The notes beneath the pieces were generated by a model. It saw nothing but the letters and a program-made list of their open reading frames with translations. It made no database searches and had not been told where the DNA came from. Below, piece after piece: positions 30,028 to 38,867 of a stretch of 64,000 nt of DNA (the first letter of the stretch is position 1; every line of letters starts with the position of its first letter). Both the position numbers and the translations under genes were made by a program. The stretch comes from Archaeoglobus sp. UBA230 (lineage in GTDB: Archaea; Halobacteriota; Archaeoglobi; Archaeoglobales; Archaeoglobaceae). Where the stretch lies: assembly GCA_002507545.1 (NCBI GenBank), contig DAVR01000004.1, positions 1 to 64,000 on the forward strand, written 5' to 3'.

Positions 30028-30675
30028 ATGATAGTGGATAAAGATAAACTCGTAAAGTCAATAAAGGAAGCAGTAAACAATGCTAAGGAGAGAAAATTCG
30101 TTGAAACGGTAGAAATGGCAGTGAATCTTAGAAACGTGGACATGAAAAAGCCTGAAAACAGAATTGATGCTGTCGTAACTCTACCACATGGACTCGGAAA
30201 ACCGAGAAAAATTGGCGTTTTTGCCAAGGGTGAGACTGCCTTAAAAGCAAAAGAGGCTGGAGCAGACGTCGTCATTACTCCTGAGGAGATTGATGAGCTT
30301 GCAAAAAATAGGAGGCAGGGGAAAAAACTTGCAAACTCAATAGACTTCTTCATAGCTGAGGCCCCTCTTATGCCAGAAATTGGTAGAAAACTCGGTCCGA
30401 TACTCGGTCCGAGAGGAAAAATACCGCAGCCCATACCTCCTCTGGCCGATCCCAAGCCCTTCATAGACAGGCTAAGGAATTCTGTGAAGATAAGGACGAG
30501 AGACAGGCTGACGTTCCATGCACCGATAGGGAGGAAGGACATGGAGCCTGAGAAAATCGCGGACAATGCACTTGAAGTTTTAAAAGTCGTGGAGAACAAG
30601 TATGATAATCCGGCTCAGGTGGTAAAGTCGGTGTATGTTAAAACAACAATGGGTCCTGCAGTGAGGGTGGTGTAA
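30028..30675 (+). CDS. rpl1: Ribosomal protein L1 (uL1)
   Basis: 215 aa, typical archaeal length. Conserved GPILGPRGKIPQPIPPLAD is the RNA-binding signature region of L1. It binds 23S rRNA at the L1 stalk and probably its own mRNA leader at 29986-30018. First gene of an L1-L10-L12 operon; the gene for L11, often next to L1 in archaea, is not adjacent here. Confidence 0.97.
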   Translation: MIVDKDKLVKSIKEAVNNAKERKFVETVEMAVNLRNVDMKKPENRIDAVVTLPHGLGKPRKIGVFAKGETALKAKEAGADVVITPEEIDELAKNRRQGKKLANSIDFFIAEAPLMPEIGRKLGPILGPRGKIPQPIPPLADPKPFIDRLRNSVKIRTRDRLTFHAPIGRKDMEPEKIADNALEVLKVVENKYDNPAQVVKSVYVKTTMGPAVRVV

Positions 30676-31698
30676 ATGGCAGCAATTAGAGGTTCACCGC
30701 CAAAATGGAAGATTCAGACTGTTGAAGAACTTAAGAAGCTGATATCATCACATCCTGTTGTCGCTATAGTCGGATTCAGAAACGTTCCTGCTGGGCAAAT
30801 GCAGAAGATAAGGAGAGACTTCAAAGGAAAAGTAGAGATGAAGGTTGTGAAAAATACCCTTCTTGAAAGAGCCCTTGACGGTTTGGGTGGGGATTATTTA
30901 AAACTCAAAGAGTTTTTGGGCGATCAGATTGCGATAATTGCTGCTGATGAAAATCCCTTCAAACTTTACAGGATGGTGGAGGACACAAAGATTCCTTCAC
31001 CTTTAAAACCCAACCAGATTTCACCGGTTGACGTCGTTATTGAACAGGGACCGACACCAATTCCTCCCGGCCCAATGATGGCTGAGCTTCAGATGGCGGG
31101 ATTGCCAGTTGCGATTGAGAAGGGCAAGGTTGTTGTTAAGGCAACGACCACTGTTGTAAAAGCCGGAGAGGTTGTGAAGCCAGAAGTGGCAAGAGCTCTT
31201 GAAAGACTCGACATAAAGCCGATTAAGATCGGTCTTGACGTAAAGGCCGTCCTTGATTCTGGCGTAATTCTAACGCCGGATGTGCTTGCGATAGACACCG
31301 AAAAAGTGTTTGAGGACTTCCAGAATGCGTATCAGAAGGCTTTAAATCTTGCAGTGAATGCTGCCTATGTAACTGAAGAGACGGCTGAGATACTGATAAT
31401 CAAGGCCTTCAACGATGCAAGGAATCTCGCACTAAATGCTGGTATCTTCGCCAAGGATGTGATGGAGGACTTGCTGGCGAAGGCTCATGCTGAAATGCTT
31501 GCCCTCGCCTCAAATCTTGGTGATGAAGCTCTCGATGAAGAGCTAAAATCCATGCTCTCTGGCTTAGCTCAGACTGTGGTTCATGCTCCGGTTGAGGAGG
31601 AGAAGAGGGAAGAGGAGAAAGAGGTAGAGGAGGAAGAGGAAGAAGAGGAGGCTAAGGAAGAAGAGGCAATTGAAGGTTTAGGAGCATTATTTGGTTAA
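30676..31698 (+). CDS. rpl10: Ribosomal protein L10 (uL10/P0), stalk base
   Basis: 340 aa. The N-terminal rRNA-binding domain is followed by the archaeal insertion and helical spine (MLALASNLGDEALDEELKSM) that binds L12 dimers. It ends in a Glu/Lys-rich hinge and [13 protein letters not shown], the same tail as L12, used to recruit translational GTPases. It starts directly after the L1 stop (TAA ATG). Confidence 0.97.
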   Translation: MAAIRGSPPKWKIQTVEELKKLISSHPVVAIVGFRNVPAGQMQKIRRDFKGKVEMKVVKNTLLERALDGLGGDYLKLKEFLGDQIAIIAADENPFKLYRMVEDTKIPSPLKPNQISPVDVVIEQGPTPIPPGPMMAELQMAGLPVAIEKGKVVVKATTTVVKAGEVVKPEVARALERLDIKPIKIGLDVKAVLDSGVILTPDVLAIDTEKVFEDFQNAYQKALNLAVNAAYVTEETAEILIIKAFNDARNLALNAGIFAKDVMEDLLAKAHAEMLALASNLGDEALDEELKSMLSGLAQTVVHAPVEEEKREEEKEVEEEEEEEEAKEEEAIEGLGALFG

Positions 31699-31714
31699 AA
31701 GGAGGTGTTGAGGT

Positions 31715-32035
31715 ATGGAATATGTGTATGCGGCTCTCCTGCTACACTCCGCTGGTAAAGAAATAACAGAGGACAGTGTAAAGGCTGTTCTTGAGGCAGC
31801 AGGCGTTGAAGTGGATGAGGCAAGAGTTAAGGCTCTTGTTGCCGCCCTTGAGGGTGTGAACATTGACGAAGCAATCCAGAAGGCTGCCGTGCCAATGGCT
31901 GCTGCTCCGGTAGCTGCCACTGCAGCGGCTGCTCCAGCGGAGGAGGCAAAAGAAGAGGCAAAAGAGGAAGAGGAAGAAGAGGAGGAGGCCAAGGAAGAGG
32001 AAGCAATCGAAGGTCTTGGCGCTCTCTTCGGTTAA
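31715..32035 (+). CDS. rpl12: Ribosomal protein L12 (P1-type stalk protein)
   Basis: 106 aa: an N-terminal dimerisation domain ([20 protein letters not shown]), an alanine-rich hinge and an acidic tail ending [13 protein letters not shown], identical to the L10 tail. Preceded by AAGGAGGTG. Several copies bind L10 to form the GTPase-recruiting stalk. Confidence 0.97.
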   Translation: MEYVYAALLLHSAGKEITEDSVKAVLEAAGVEVDEARVKALVAALEGVNIDEAIQKAAVPMAAAPVAATAAAAPAEEAKEEAKEEEEEEEEAKEEEAIEGLGALFG

Positions 32036-32054
32036 ATATAAATTTTAAATTTTT

Positions 32055-32092
32055 AAATATGCTTTCTTTTTGTCATTTTCATTTTTCCCCTG
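32055..32092 (+). terminator. T-rich terminator after the L1-L10-L12 operon
   Basis: Pyrimidine-rich run with several T clusters (CTTTCTTTTTGTCATTTTC, then ATTTTTCCCC) starting 20 bp after the rpl12 stop, as used for archaeal termination. The rest of the 213-bp gap carries the histone promoter, with TATA GTATATATATACC near 32193. Confidence 0.5.
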
Positions 32093-32248
32093 ACCGCTTC
32101 TTGACTTGTGGGGTTAACTTTGTTTCAACTTCTGACCTTCCAGACAACATGAGATGCAGAAAATAATGTTCTGATGGAAGTTCGATAGAAAAGTATATAT
32201 ATACCTAATACTAAATTTTGTAACGAAAAGAGATAGGAGGTGTGTTGG

Positions 32249-32452
32249 ATGGCTGAGTTGCCGATGGCACCGGTTGACAGATTGATTAGGAAGGCTGGGG
32301 CCGAGAGAGTAAGTGCAGATGCAGTGGAGAAGATGGTTGAAGTGCTTGAGGACTACGCATTGCAGGTTGCAAAGAAAGCTGTTGAAATTGCAAAGCACTC
32401 TGGCAGAAAGACCGTTACAGCGGATGACATTAAGCTTGCTCTCTCGATGTAA
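32249..32452 (+). CDS. Archaeal histone (HMf family)
   Basis: 67 aa from ATG 32249 (the GTG at 32240 lies in the Shine-Dalgarno spacer). The sequence [20 protein letters not shown] ... [20 protein letters not shown] is the complete histone fold with [12 protein letters not shown] at the third helix. It wraps DNA as dimers and larger assemblies. Strong TATA box about 50 bp upstream and T-rich sequence downstream; monocistronic. Confidence 0.97.
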   Translation: MAELPMAPVDRLIRKAGAERVSADAVEKMVEVLEDYALQVAKKAVEIAKHSGRKTVTADDIKLALSM

Positions 32453-32477
32453 ACAATTTTAACATCTATTATATTTT

Positions 32478-33197
32478 TTATTGAAAACACCTTTTGAACA
32501 ATTCCATGTATTTCTGTGGCTTTGTGAGAAACTCGAGCTTCTTGATGTCGCTAACAAGCGAATACATGTCTCCCTGAACACCCAAGACGTTCAGGGGCCT
32601 TACAATTTTCAATTCAGGCACTTCTCCATAGTTCTCATTTTTGACCCACTTCCCGTTGATGTAGTAGTAGCAAGCACCTCTCTTTTCAGTGTAAGGTTCG
32701 TATATTGATTTGAAGTCCCTGCATACCCAGTTTGCAGTGATTAAATTCTTTTCTGTTGGATTTATTGTTACATGGCCACAGTTTGGTGGTACTATAACCA
32801 CATCGCCCTCTTTCGCCACTACAGCCAAGACTTCGGCAATCCCATTTTCTTCTTTTTTCTGAATTAGAAAAAGTGCCTCACCCTCAAGAACCTGATAAAC
32901 CTCTGGATACGTAATTCCATCCACGACCTCCGGGTGGTAGTGCCCGTAGGTCTTTATGCTCTCTCCTCCGATATTGTTTGGAGGGATAACTGTGTAATCG
33001 TATCTCAGCCCTGCTTCTTCTATTTTCTTCCTGTCACTCTCGTTCTTGTAGGAGTCTCTAAACATATAGTAAGCATCGAAGTCCTCCTTGAGTTTATCCG
33101 GAAAGGCAAGGACAGGCTTTAAATCTGAAGCTCTTCTCACCTCAGCACTGAATTTTTTATCACCAAAACTGAATTCCATGTTCAAATTTAAAGCCAT
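32478..33197 (-). CDS. pgiA: Cupin-type glucose-6-phosphate isomerase
   Basis: 239 aa. The cupin motifs THYHP-like TYGHYHPEVVDGITYPEVYQ and VPPNCGHVTINP supply the metal ligands (two His, Glu, His). Archaeal cupin PGIs interconvert glucose 6-phosphate and fructose 6-phosphate with Fe2+ or similar metal. It is longer than the roughly 190-aa Pyrococcus-type enzymes owing to a C-terminal extension. Monocistronic, convergent with the histone gene. Confidence 0.9.
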   Translation of the reverse strand: MALNLNMEFSFGDKKFSAEVRRASDLKPVLAFPDKLKEDFDAYYMFRDSYKNESDRKKIEEAGLRYDYTVIPPNNIGGESIKTYGHYHPEVVDGITYPEVYQVLEGEALFLIQKKEENGIAEVLAVVAKEGDVVIVPPNCGHVTINPTEKNLITANWVCRDFKSIYEPYTEKRGACYYYINGKWVKNENYGEVPELKIVRPLNVLGVQGDMYSLVSDIKKLEFLTKPQKYMELFKRCFQ

Positions 33198-33253
33198 GGA
33201 TATTTAACATTTCTCAGGACAACTTTTATTTCCCAGCCGTTGATTAGGTTTCA

Positions 33254-35320
33254 GTGAAGGTTGAGGAGCTTTCAGAATACATTTCGAGTTACGGTGTTAG
33301 GGTACTGAAGGATGAGGGGATTGAGGAGCTTTTTCCACCTCAAGCAGAGGTAGTCGGGAAAATCTTTTCGTCCAAAAACCTGCTGCTTGCAATGCCGACT
33401 GCAGCTGGCAAAACTCTTCTCGCGGAGCTTGCAATGGTAAGAGAGGCTATTAAAGGTGGTAAAAGCCTTTATGTGGTTCCACTAAGGGCATTAGCCAGTG
33501 AGAAGTACGAGAGCTTCAAGAAATGGAGGAAGATAGGGCTTAGAATTGGTATTTCAACAGGAGATTATGAGGCGAGGGATGAACATCTCGCTGACTGCGA
33601 TATAATTGTAACGACGAGTGAAAAGGCGGATTCCCTGATAAGAAACAGAGCCGGATGGATTAGAAGTATTACCTGTCTTGTTATAGATGAAATACATCTG
33701 CTGGACTCGGAAAAGAGGGGAGCTACGCTTGAGATTCTCGTGACAAAAACGAGAAAGATGAACAATACTCTGAGGATTATCGGCCTTTCAGCAACCGCTC
33801 CAAACGTTGATGAGATAGCAGACTGGCTTGATGCTGAATACTACGCAAGCGACTGGCGACCAGTCCCGCTTTATGAGGGTATTTTGTGTGGAAACAGTCT
33901 TGAGATTTTTTCAGATTATGGCTTCAGTAACTCAGCGAGAAAAAAGTTCGAAGAACTTGTTGAGGAGATCGTGGCTGAGGGAGGTGGCGTACTCGTTTTT
34001 GAATCAACGCGGAAAGGGGCTGAGAGGACTGCAGTAAAGCTCTCGGAAATAACAGGGAAGTATGTGAAGAACGAGTGGATAGAGAGAGTTTTACTTGAAG
34101 AAAACGAAGGAGAGATGAGCAGAAAGCTGGCTGAGTGTGCGAAAAAAGGTTCAGCCTTTCACCATGCTGGCCTGCTGAACGGGCAGAGGAAGATAGTAGA
34201 GGACGCTTTCAGGAATGGAGACATAAAGGTGGTGGTTGCCACACCAACGCTTGCAGCAGGGGTTAATCTGCCTGCCAGAAGGGTAGTAATCAGGAGCATC
34301 TACAGATTTGACGGTTTTTCGAGGAGAATAAAGGTTGCAGAATACAAGCAGATGGCTGGCAGAGCTGGAAGGCCGGGGATGGATGAATATGGAGAGGCAA
34401 TTCTCTGTGTGAGTGCCAGAGACAGGGAGATGGCAGTACAGAGATACATTTTCGGCGAACCTGAGAACATTACATCAAAGTTAGGAGTTGAAACCCATCT
34501 CAGGTTTCACAGCCTTTCCATCATCTGTGACGGCTACGCCAAGACAATTGAAGAGCTTGAGGACTTCTTTGCTGACACCTTCTTTTTCAAGCAGAACGAA
34601 ATTTCACTCAGCTACGAACTTGAGAGAGTTGTCAGGCAGCTCGAAAACTGGAAAATGATCAAGGAGGAAGATGTTCTGGTGCCGACAAAACTTGGAATGC
34701 TCGTCTCAAAGCTCTACATTGACCCACTGACTGGTTTCATATTCCATGACGTTCTGAGTAGAGGGGAAGTTAGCGATATTGGAGCACTGCACCTGATATG
34801 CAGAACTCCAGACATGGAGAGATTGAGTGTGAGAAAATCAGATTCTTGGGTTGAGGATGAGGCTTTCAGGCTGAGGAATGAGCTCACATACTATCCATCT
34901 GACTTTTCGGCTGAATATGACTGGTTCCTTTCGGAGGTGAAGACTGCTCTCTGTCTTAAAGACTGGATTGAGGAGATGGATGAGGACAGAATATGCGAGA
35001 GATATTCGATAGCCCCAGGCGATCTGAGGAGGATAATTGAGACTGCAGAATGGCTCAGCAACGCAATGAGCAGAATAGCTGAAGAGGTCGGGAACAACAG
35101 CATCGCTGGTCTGACTGAGAGGATAAAGTATGGTGTGAGGGGTGAGCTTCTTGATCTGGTGAGGGTAAAATACGTGGGCAGGGTGAGGGCAAGGAAGCTT
35201 TACGATGCAGGGATAACAAACTTGGAGGACATCATCAAAAACAAGGAGAGGGTTGAGAGACTGATAGGGAAAGGCATAGCTGCGAAGGTTTTTGAGCAGT
35301 TGAGGGCGTTAAGTCTATAA
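33254..35320 (+). CDS. hel308: Hel308 (Hjm) superfamily 2 DNA helicase
   Basis: 688 aa starting with GTG 33254 (TATA-like CTTTTATTTC about 28 bp upstream, leaderless). Motif [10 protein letters not shown] (46-54), motif II DEIH, motif [11 protein letters not shown] and motif [12 protein letters not shown] are intact. The C-terminal ratchet and helix-hairpin-helix ([20 protein letters not shown]) match Hel308. It unwinds lagging strands at stalled forks, 3' to 5'. The tRNA-Lys gene follows, with its TATA box overlapping the hel308 stop codon. Confidence 0.95.
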   Translation: MKVEELSEYISSYGVRVLKDEGIEELFPPQAEVVGKIFSSKNLLLAMPTAAGKTLLAELAMVREAIKGGKSLYVVPLRALASEKYESFKKWRKIGLRIGISTGDYEARDEHLADCDIIVTTSEKADSLIRNRAGWIRSITCLVIDEIHLLDSEKRGATLEILVTKTRKMNNTLRIIGLSATAPNVDEIADWLDAEYYASDWRPVPLYEGILCGNSLEIFSDYGFSNSARKKFEELVEEIVAEGGGVLVFESTRKGAERTAVKLSEITGKYVKNEWIERVLLEENEGEMSRKLAECAKKGSAFHHAGLLNGQRKIVEDAFRNGDIKVVVATPTLAAGVNLPARRVVIRSIYRFDGFSRRIKVAEYKQMAGRAGRPGMDEYGEAILCVSARDREMAVQRYIFGEPENITSKLGVETHLRFHSLSIICDGYAKTIEELEDFFADTFFFKQNEISLSYELERVVRQLENWKMIKEEDVLVPTKLGMLVSKLYIDPLTGFIFHDVLSRGEVSDIGALHLICRTPDMERLSVRKSDSWVEDEAFRLRNELTYYPSDFSAEYDWFLSEVKTALCLKDWIEEMDEDRICERYSIAPGDLRRIIETAEWLSNAMSRIAEEVGNNSIAGLTERIKYGVRGELLDLVRVKYVGRVRARKLYDAGITNLEDIIKNKERVERLIGKGIAAKVFEQLRALSL

Positions 35321-35346
35321 ACCCAACTGACGGATCCAACCAAAAA

Positions 35347-35439
35347 GGGCCGGTAGCTTAGCCAGGCAGAGCGCGGGACTCTTAAGCCATCCAAGGCAGA
35401 GAAATCCCGCAGTCGGGGGTTCAAATCCCTCCCGGCCCG
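35347..35439 (+). tRNA. tRNA-Lys (anticodon CUU) with a 19-nt intron
   Basis: Acceptor GGGCCGG pairs with CCGGCCC, discriminator G. The anticodon arm is CGGGA-CTCTTA, then an intron at 35385-35403, then A-TCCCG; anticodon CTT. Precursor pairing CUCU:AGAG (4 bp) flanked by 3-nt bulges UAA and AAA, then GCC:GGC with a 6-nt loop, is a perfect bulge-helix-bulge. Cleavage in the bulges removes 19 nt between positions 37 and 38. TATA TCTATAAAC lies about 34 bp upstream. Confidence 0.93.
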
Positions 35440-35551
35440 CGTTTATACTTTCTGTGAGATGAATCTGCGGTTTTGCCACTTAAATGGATTTTTTGATGAG
35501 GAGTATTGATTAAATCAAAATAAATTTATTCAACAAAGAGAAAATAGACTT

Positions 35552-36445
35552 ATGATTGCGCGAGTTATTTCGGTGGTGATTCTCGCTACATTCCTTATTG
35601 GATGTTCAGCAGAACATCAAACTTTGGGGAAGCCTGAAATTAAGGAGATTAGCAATCAATGGGGTGAAGTAACAGCTTCCACAACTGAGATCGTGACTAA
35701 AATTAAAGTATATAATCCAAACCCATTACCTCTACCATTAAAGGATGTTTTGACAGAAGTCTACATTAATGGAGTTAAAATTGGTGAGGGTAGTGCTTTG
35801 AAGGCTGAAATCAAAGCAAACTCAAAATCAACAATCCTTATACATACGAAGTTAGAAAACAGCAAGATTCCAAAATGGTGGATTTTGCATATAAAAAATG
35901 GAGAAAAATCAAACATGCATATAAAAGGGTATCTGGTTTTTGATCTCTTAATTACAGAATTCAAGTATCCTATTGACATGACAAAATTGATAGAAACCGA
36001 TATACTCGCTGGATTAACATCAGCTGTACCAAAAAAGGTGAAATCAGGAACAATTTCTCTGGAGATCGAATCAGTTAAATCATACTGGGGCGAAGTTAAC
36101 GAGGATTACACCGAAATAATCACTGAGGTCAAAATACGCAACGAAAATTCGGATACGATTTCAGTATCGAGAATACGTCACTCTGTTCTCCTGAACGACA
36201 TTGCATTCGCCCAGTATTCGAGTGACGTTGATGCAGTCATCCAACCAAAATCTGATACTACACTCAGAATCACTACTAAACTCGATAACAAAATGCTTGA
36301 TGAATGGTGGGTCAGCCATGTAAGAAATGGAGAGAAGACCAAAGTCGAAGTTTCTCTACAATCTGCAGTAGAAATTTTCGGAGAGGAGGTAACGTTATCA
36401 CTCGTTAAGAGAGAAACAGTATTCAAGACAAACTTGCTGGGATAG
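35552..36445 (+). CDS. Lipoprotein with two LEA14/WHy-like domains
   Basis: 297 aa. Signal sequence with lipobox FLIGC (Cys18) indicates an extracytoplasmic lipid anchor. Two similar beta-sandwich domains follow, each with a pattern ...SYWGEV/QWGEVTAST..EIVTKIKVYNPNPLPLPL: first at about 30-145, second at about 170-290 (SVKSYWGEVNEDYTEIITEV, then KIRNEN). This matches LEA14-type WHy domains linked to desiccation or membrane stress. A TATA-like sequence about 27 bp upstream implies a leaderless transcript. Role unknown. Confidence 0.72.
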   Translation: MIARVISVVILATFLIGCSAEHQTLGKPEIKEISNQWGEVTASTTEIVTKIKVYNPNPLPLPLKDVLTEVYINGVKIGEGSALKAEIKANSKSTILIHTKLENSKIPKWWILHIKNGEKSNMHIKGYLVFDLLITEFKYPIDMTKLIETDILAGLTSAVPKKVKSGTISLEIESVKSYWGEVNEDYTEIITEVKIRNENSDTISVSRIRHSVLLNDIAFAQYSSDVDAVIQPKSDTTLRITTKLDNKMLDEWWVSHVRNGEKTKVEVSLQSAVEIFGEEVTLSLVKRETVFKTNLLG

Positions 36446-36497
36446 TCTAAAGCTTTCTTTTCGTTTTTTCAACTCCTCAGTCGAAGGTTCAAAAATT

Positions 36498-36653
36498 TTA
36501 CCTGAATCCTGGTTTCTTTTCTGTCCTCTCGAAAAAGACCAAATTACACTTGGAACAAACTCGAACGTCAACGTTTATCGCCCTTGTCTTCCCCAACTGA
36601 AAGCTTATTACCCCATAATCAACAGAGTCCTCACCACATCTTGGACACTTCAT
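36498..36653 (-). CDS. Small zinc-ribbon protein
   Basis: 51 aa from ATG 36653: MKCPRCGEDSVDYG near the start and VCSKCNLVFFE in the second half give two CxxC knuckles, a classic zinc ribbon. The gene is short and lies between convergent and same-strand neighbours, 31 bp after the downstream membrane-protein gene start region. Function unknown. Confidence 0.6.
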   Translation of the reverse strand: MKCPRCGEDSVDYGVISFQLGKTRAINVDVRVCSKCNLVFFERTEKKPGFR

Positions 36654-36684
36654 AATGATTTATTGTTCTAAAACTTTAAAAACT

Positions 36685-37833
36685 TCACTCTTCAAACTCC
36701 CTGCCCAGCACACACTCAGGCCAGCGCACCTTTGACTTGGATTCGATAACTTCGATTACGGAAGCAGGATGGACTTCAGTCCACATGCCGTGATCGGTGT
36801 CAACGACCCATACACCTCTCACTCTCACAACATCGCCGGGACATATTCCCTGAATTCCAGAAAGAACCTTTAACTGGTCAGCTGGTACGACCTCTATGTG
36901 CAGCCCACCCTTCCTGAGGATGTAATTTCCAATCCCAAGATAACTCTTATCATTGGGGATAACGTCAAAGCAGTAATCACCATCTCCAGCAATAAAAGGT
37001 GGCTTTTCAACTTTCCCAACAACTTCAACACAGGTTTCAACAATTCTGAGCCTTGAGGGTGTGTGGGTGTGAACAAAAACGTTGTCCATGGGAGGACATG
37101 CCGGATCAGTCTGCATCCACCTCTCATCACCCCAGTTATGAGGAAAGAATGGGTAAAGAGTGACTTTAACGTTGTTCCTGAAGCTGTTGTCATACACCAA
37201 CCCAAAAACCGCTGTTGCTATCAGAACTAACAAAACCAGGGACTTCAAATTAGGATATTTAGGATATTTCAACAACGCAGCCAGAGACAAAACAGAGACA
37301 AATGCAACAAGCAAAACAGGAAAGGTAACGGTGGAAAAATAGAAGATTGCTGCACATACAATACCCGCCAAAGCTCTTAGTCTCTCCCCATTCACAACAG
37401 AAAGGTAGATCAGGTATCCAAAAGGTGCAAGCAAGATTCCAAATATGGAGAGGGAAGTGTGGATTCCGTCATCACCAAAATACAATATCGCTATTAACAA
37501 CGCTATAAGAGACTCGAAAACTGAAAGAGCAAAGGTTGATGAAAGCAAGCCCTTTCTCCACCTGATTTCGGATGCCAAATACGCAACCGGAGCCCTGACA
37601 AGAACGTTCAAGATCGCCACTTCAGTAAAGGTTGCCTTCGTAAGAATCATGATCGGCAGTGCGATAAGCGTGCTTGCAAGTATAGCAACAAATGCTGTTC
37701 TGGGTTTAAACATCCATGCAGCAAGGAGCATGACGATGAAGGCGAACCCGTAGCCCACAAATATCGCAGGAGCGTTGAACATGGTTGCCATTGCAAGCCC
37801 ACCAGTAACGACAAAAAGAACCAGAAAGTTCAT
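36685..37833 (-). CDS. Membrane protein with C-terminal soluble domain, unknown function
   Basis: 382 aa. The first roughly 220 residues form about eight hydrophobic helices. The last roughly 150 residues are soluble, beta-rich and contain THTPSRLRIVETCVEVVGKV and GDVVRVRGVWVVDTDHGMWTEVHP, reminiscent of an OB-type fold with conserved His and Cys. I do not recognise the family. Monocistronic with AT-rich promoter sequence upstream. Confidence 0.6.
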   Translation of the reverse strand: MNFLVLFVVTGGLAMATMFNAPAIFVGYGFAFIVMLLAAWMFKPRTAFVAILASTLIALPIMILTKATFTEVAILNVLVRAPVAYLASEIRWRKGLLSSTFALSVFESLIALLIAILYFGDDGIHTSLSIFGILLAPFGYLIYLSVVNGERLRALAGIVCAAIFYFSTVTFPVLLVAFVSVLSLAALLKYPKYPNLKSLVLLVLIATAVFGLVYDNSFRNNVKVTLYPFFPHNWGDERWMQTDPACPPMDNVFVHTHTPSRLRIVETCVEVVGKVEKPPFIAGDGDYCFDVIPNDKSYLGIGNYILRKGGLHIEVVPADQLKVLSGIQGICPGDVVRVRGVWVVDTDHGMWTEVHPASVIEVIESKSKVRWPECVLGREFEE

Positions 37834-37937
37834 GATTTCAATTTGTTTTTAAAATATTTAATTTTTTGTTCATTTGTTGGATTTGAAATTAGATTTTTGA
37901 AAGTAAAGCTTATCTTTCTCTCTAAACAAAATTTTTT

Positions 37938-38222
37938 ATGCGCATAGCGATGGCAGCGCTGGTTCTCATCTTTCTCACCTTCGCAGCATATCAGTTGGCA
38001 ATATCTCACACACAGCTAAAATATCAGAATGTCCGCATCGAGGGGAGAAAGCTGATACTGTCAGGGTTTGAAACTCCGGTTGTTCATGTCACAGGTTGCG
38101 GGCAGAGTGAGAATTTTACGGGAGATATTGTGGATATAAGCATCAACTGTAGCGAGATAACGGTAAAAGTCTATTCTAAAAACCAATTAGTCTTTTCCGG
38201 AACTTTTCCACTTAACACGTGA
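37938..38222 (+). CDS. Small secreted or membrane-anchored protein
   Basis: 94 aa: one N-terminal hydrophobic helix (AMAALVLIFLTFAAYQLA) and a small beta domain with two cysteines (VTGCGQSE, INCSE) that could form a disulfide. The 3' end overlaps the convergent larB by 36 bp. Unknown function. Confidence 0.5.
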   Translation: MRIAMAALVLIFLTFAAYQLAISHTQLKYQNVRIEGRKLILSGFETPVVHVTGCGQSENFTGDIVDISINCSEITVKVYSKNQLVFSGTFPLNT

Positions 38223-38867
38223 TATTAAGGAGGCAAATATCGCTGCACCAAATCCGTTGTCTATATTCACAACCGCAACGCCAGATGAGCAGCTCTGAAG
38301 CATGGCGAAAAGGGTTGATATCCCTCCAAGGTTAACACCATACCCCACAGACGTTGGAACAGCAATCACCGGAACATCAACAAGTCCGGCAATCACTGAG
38401 GGCAAAGCACCTTCCATTCCTGCTACAACTATCACGCTATCAACTTTCTCATCCCTTATCCTTTTAACTGGCTCAACAATTCTGTGCAACCCCGCAACGC
38501 CAACATCGTAGAACCTGAGAACGTCAAGACCAAGGAATTCTGCTGTAACCGCAGCCTCTTCAGCAACTGGGATGTCAGACGTTCCGGCAGTCAGCACTGC
38601 CACTCTCCCGATAACTTCTGACCTTTTCTTCCCCACAACAGCAATTCTGCCACGTTTGTTTACCTCAACCCCCTCAATACCTTTGAGAGCTTCAATCTGT
38701 TCATCATTCAACCTCGTCACGAGTGTTGACTTTCCTTCCTTCTGAATCTCCTTTATGATTGCGATAAGGTCTTCTACATTCTTTCTCTCTGCAAAAATCG
38801 CCTCAGGCTTACCTGCTCTCTCGTACCTTTCAAGGTCGAGATTGGCTATTTCATCTATTCTCCTCAT
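38187..38867 (-). CDS. larB: LarB-family, PurE-like pyridinium biscarboxylic acid synthase
   Basis: 226 aa. The C-terminal PurE-like domain reads [20 protein letters not shown] then [22 protein letters not shown] with the family-specific Cys. LarB carboxylates and hydrolyses nicotinic acid adenine dinucleotide in synthesis of the nickel-pincer cofactor. The gene ends a purE-purC-carA-carB-larB operon, overlapping carB by 17 bp. It may be placed there for historical PurE similarity or for CO2-linked chemistry (inference). Confidence 0.88.
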   Translation of the reverse strand: MRRIDEIANLDLERYERAGKPEAIFAERKNVEDLIAIIKEIQKEGKSTLVTRLNDEQIEALKGIEGVEVNKRGRIAVVGKKRSEVIGRVAVLTAGTSDIPVAEEAAVTAEFLGLDVLRFYDVGVAGLHRIVEPVKRIRDEKVDSVIVVAGMEGALPSVIAGLVDVPVIAVPTSVGYGVNLGGISTLFAMLQSCSSGVAVVNIDNGFGAAIFASLISRVKWKSSGKD

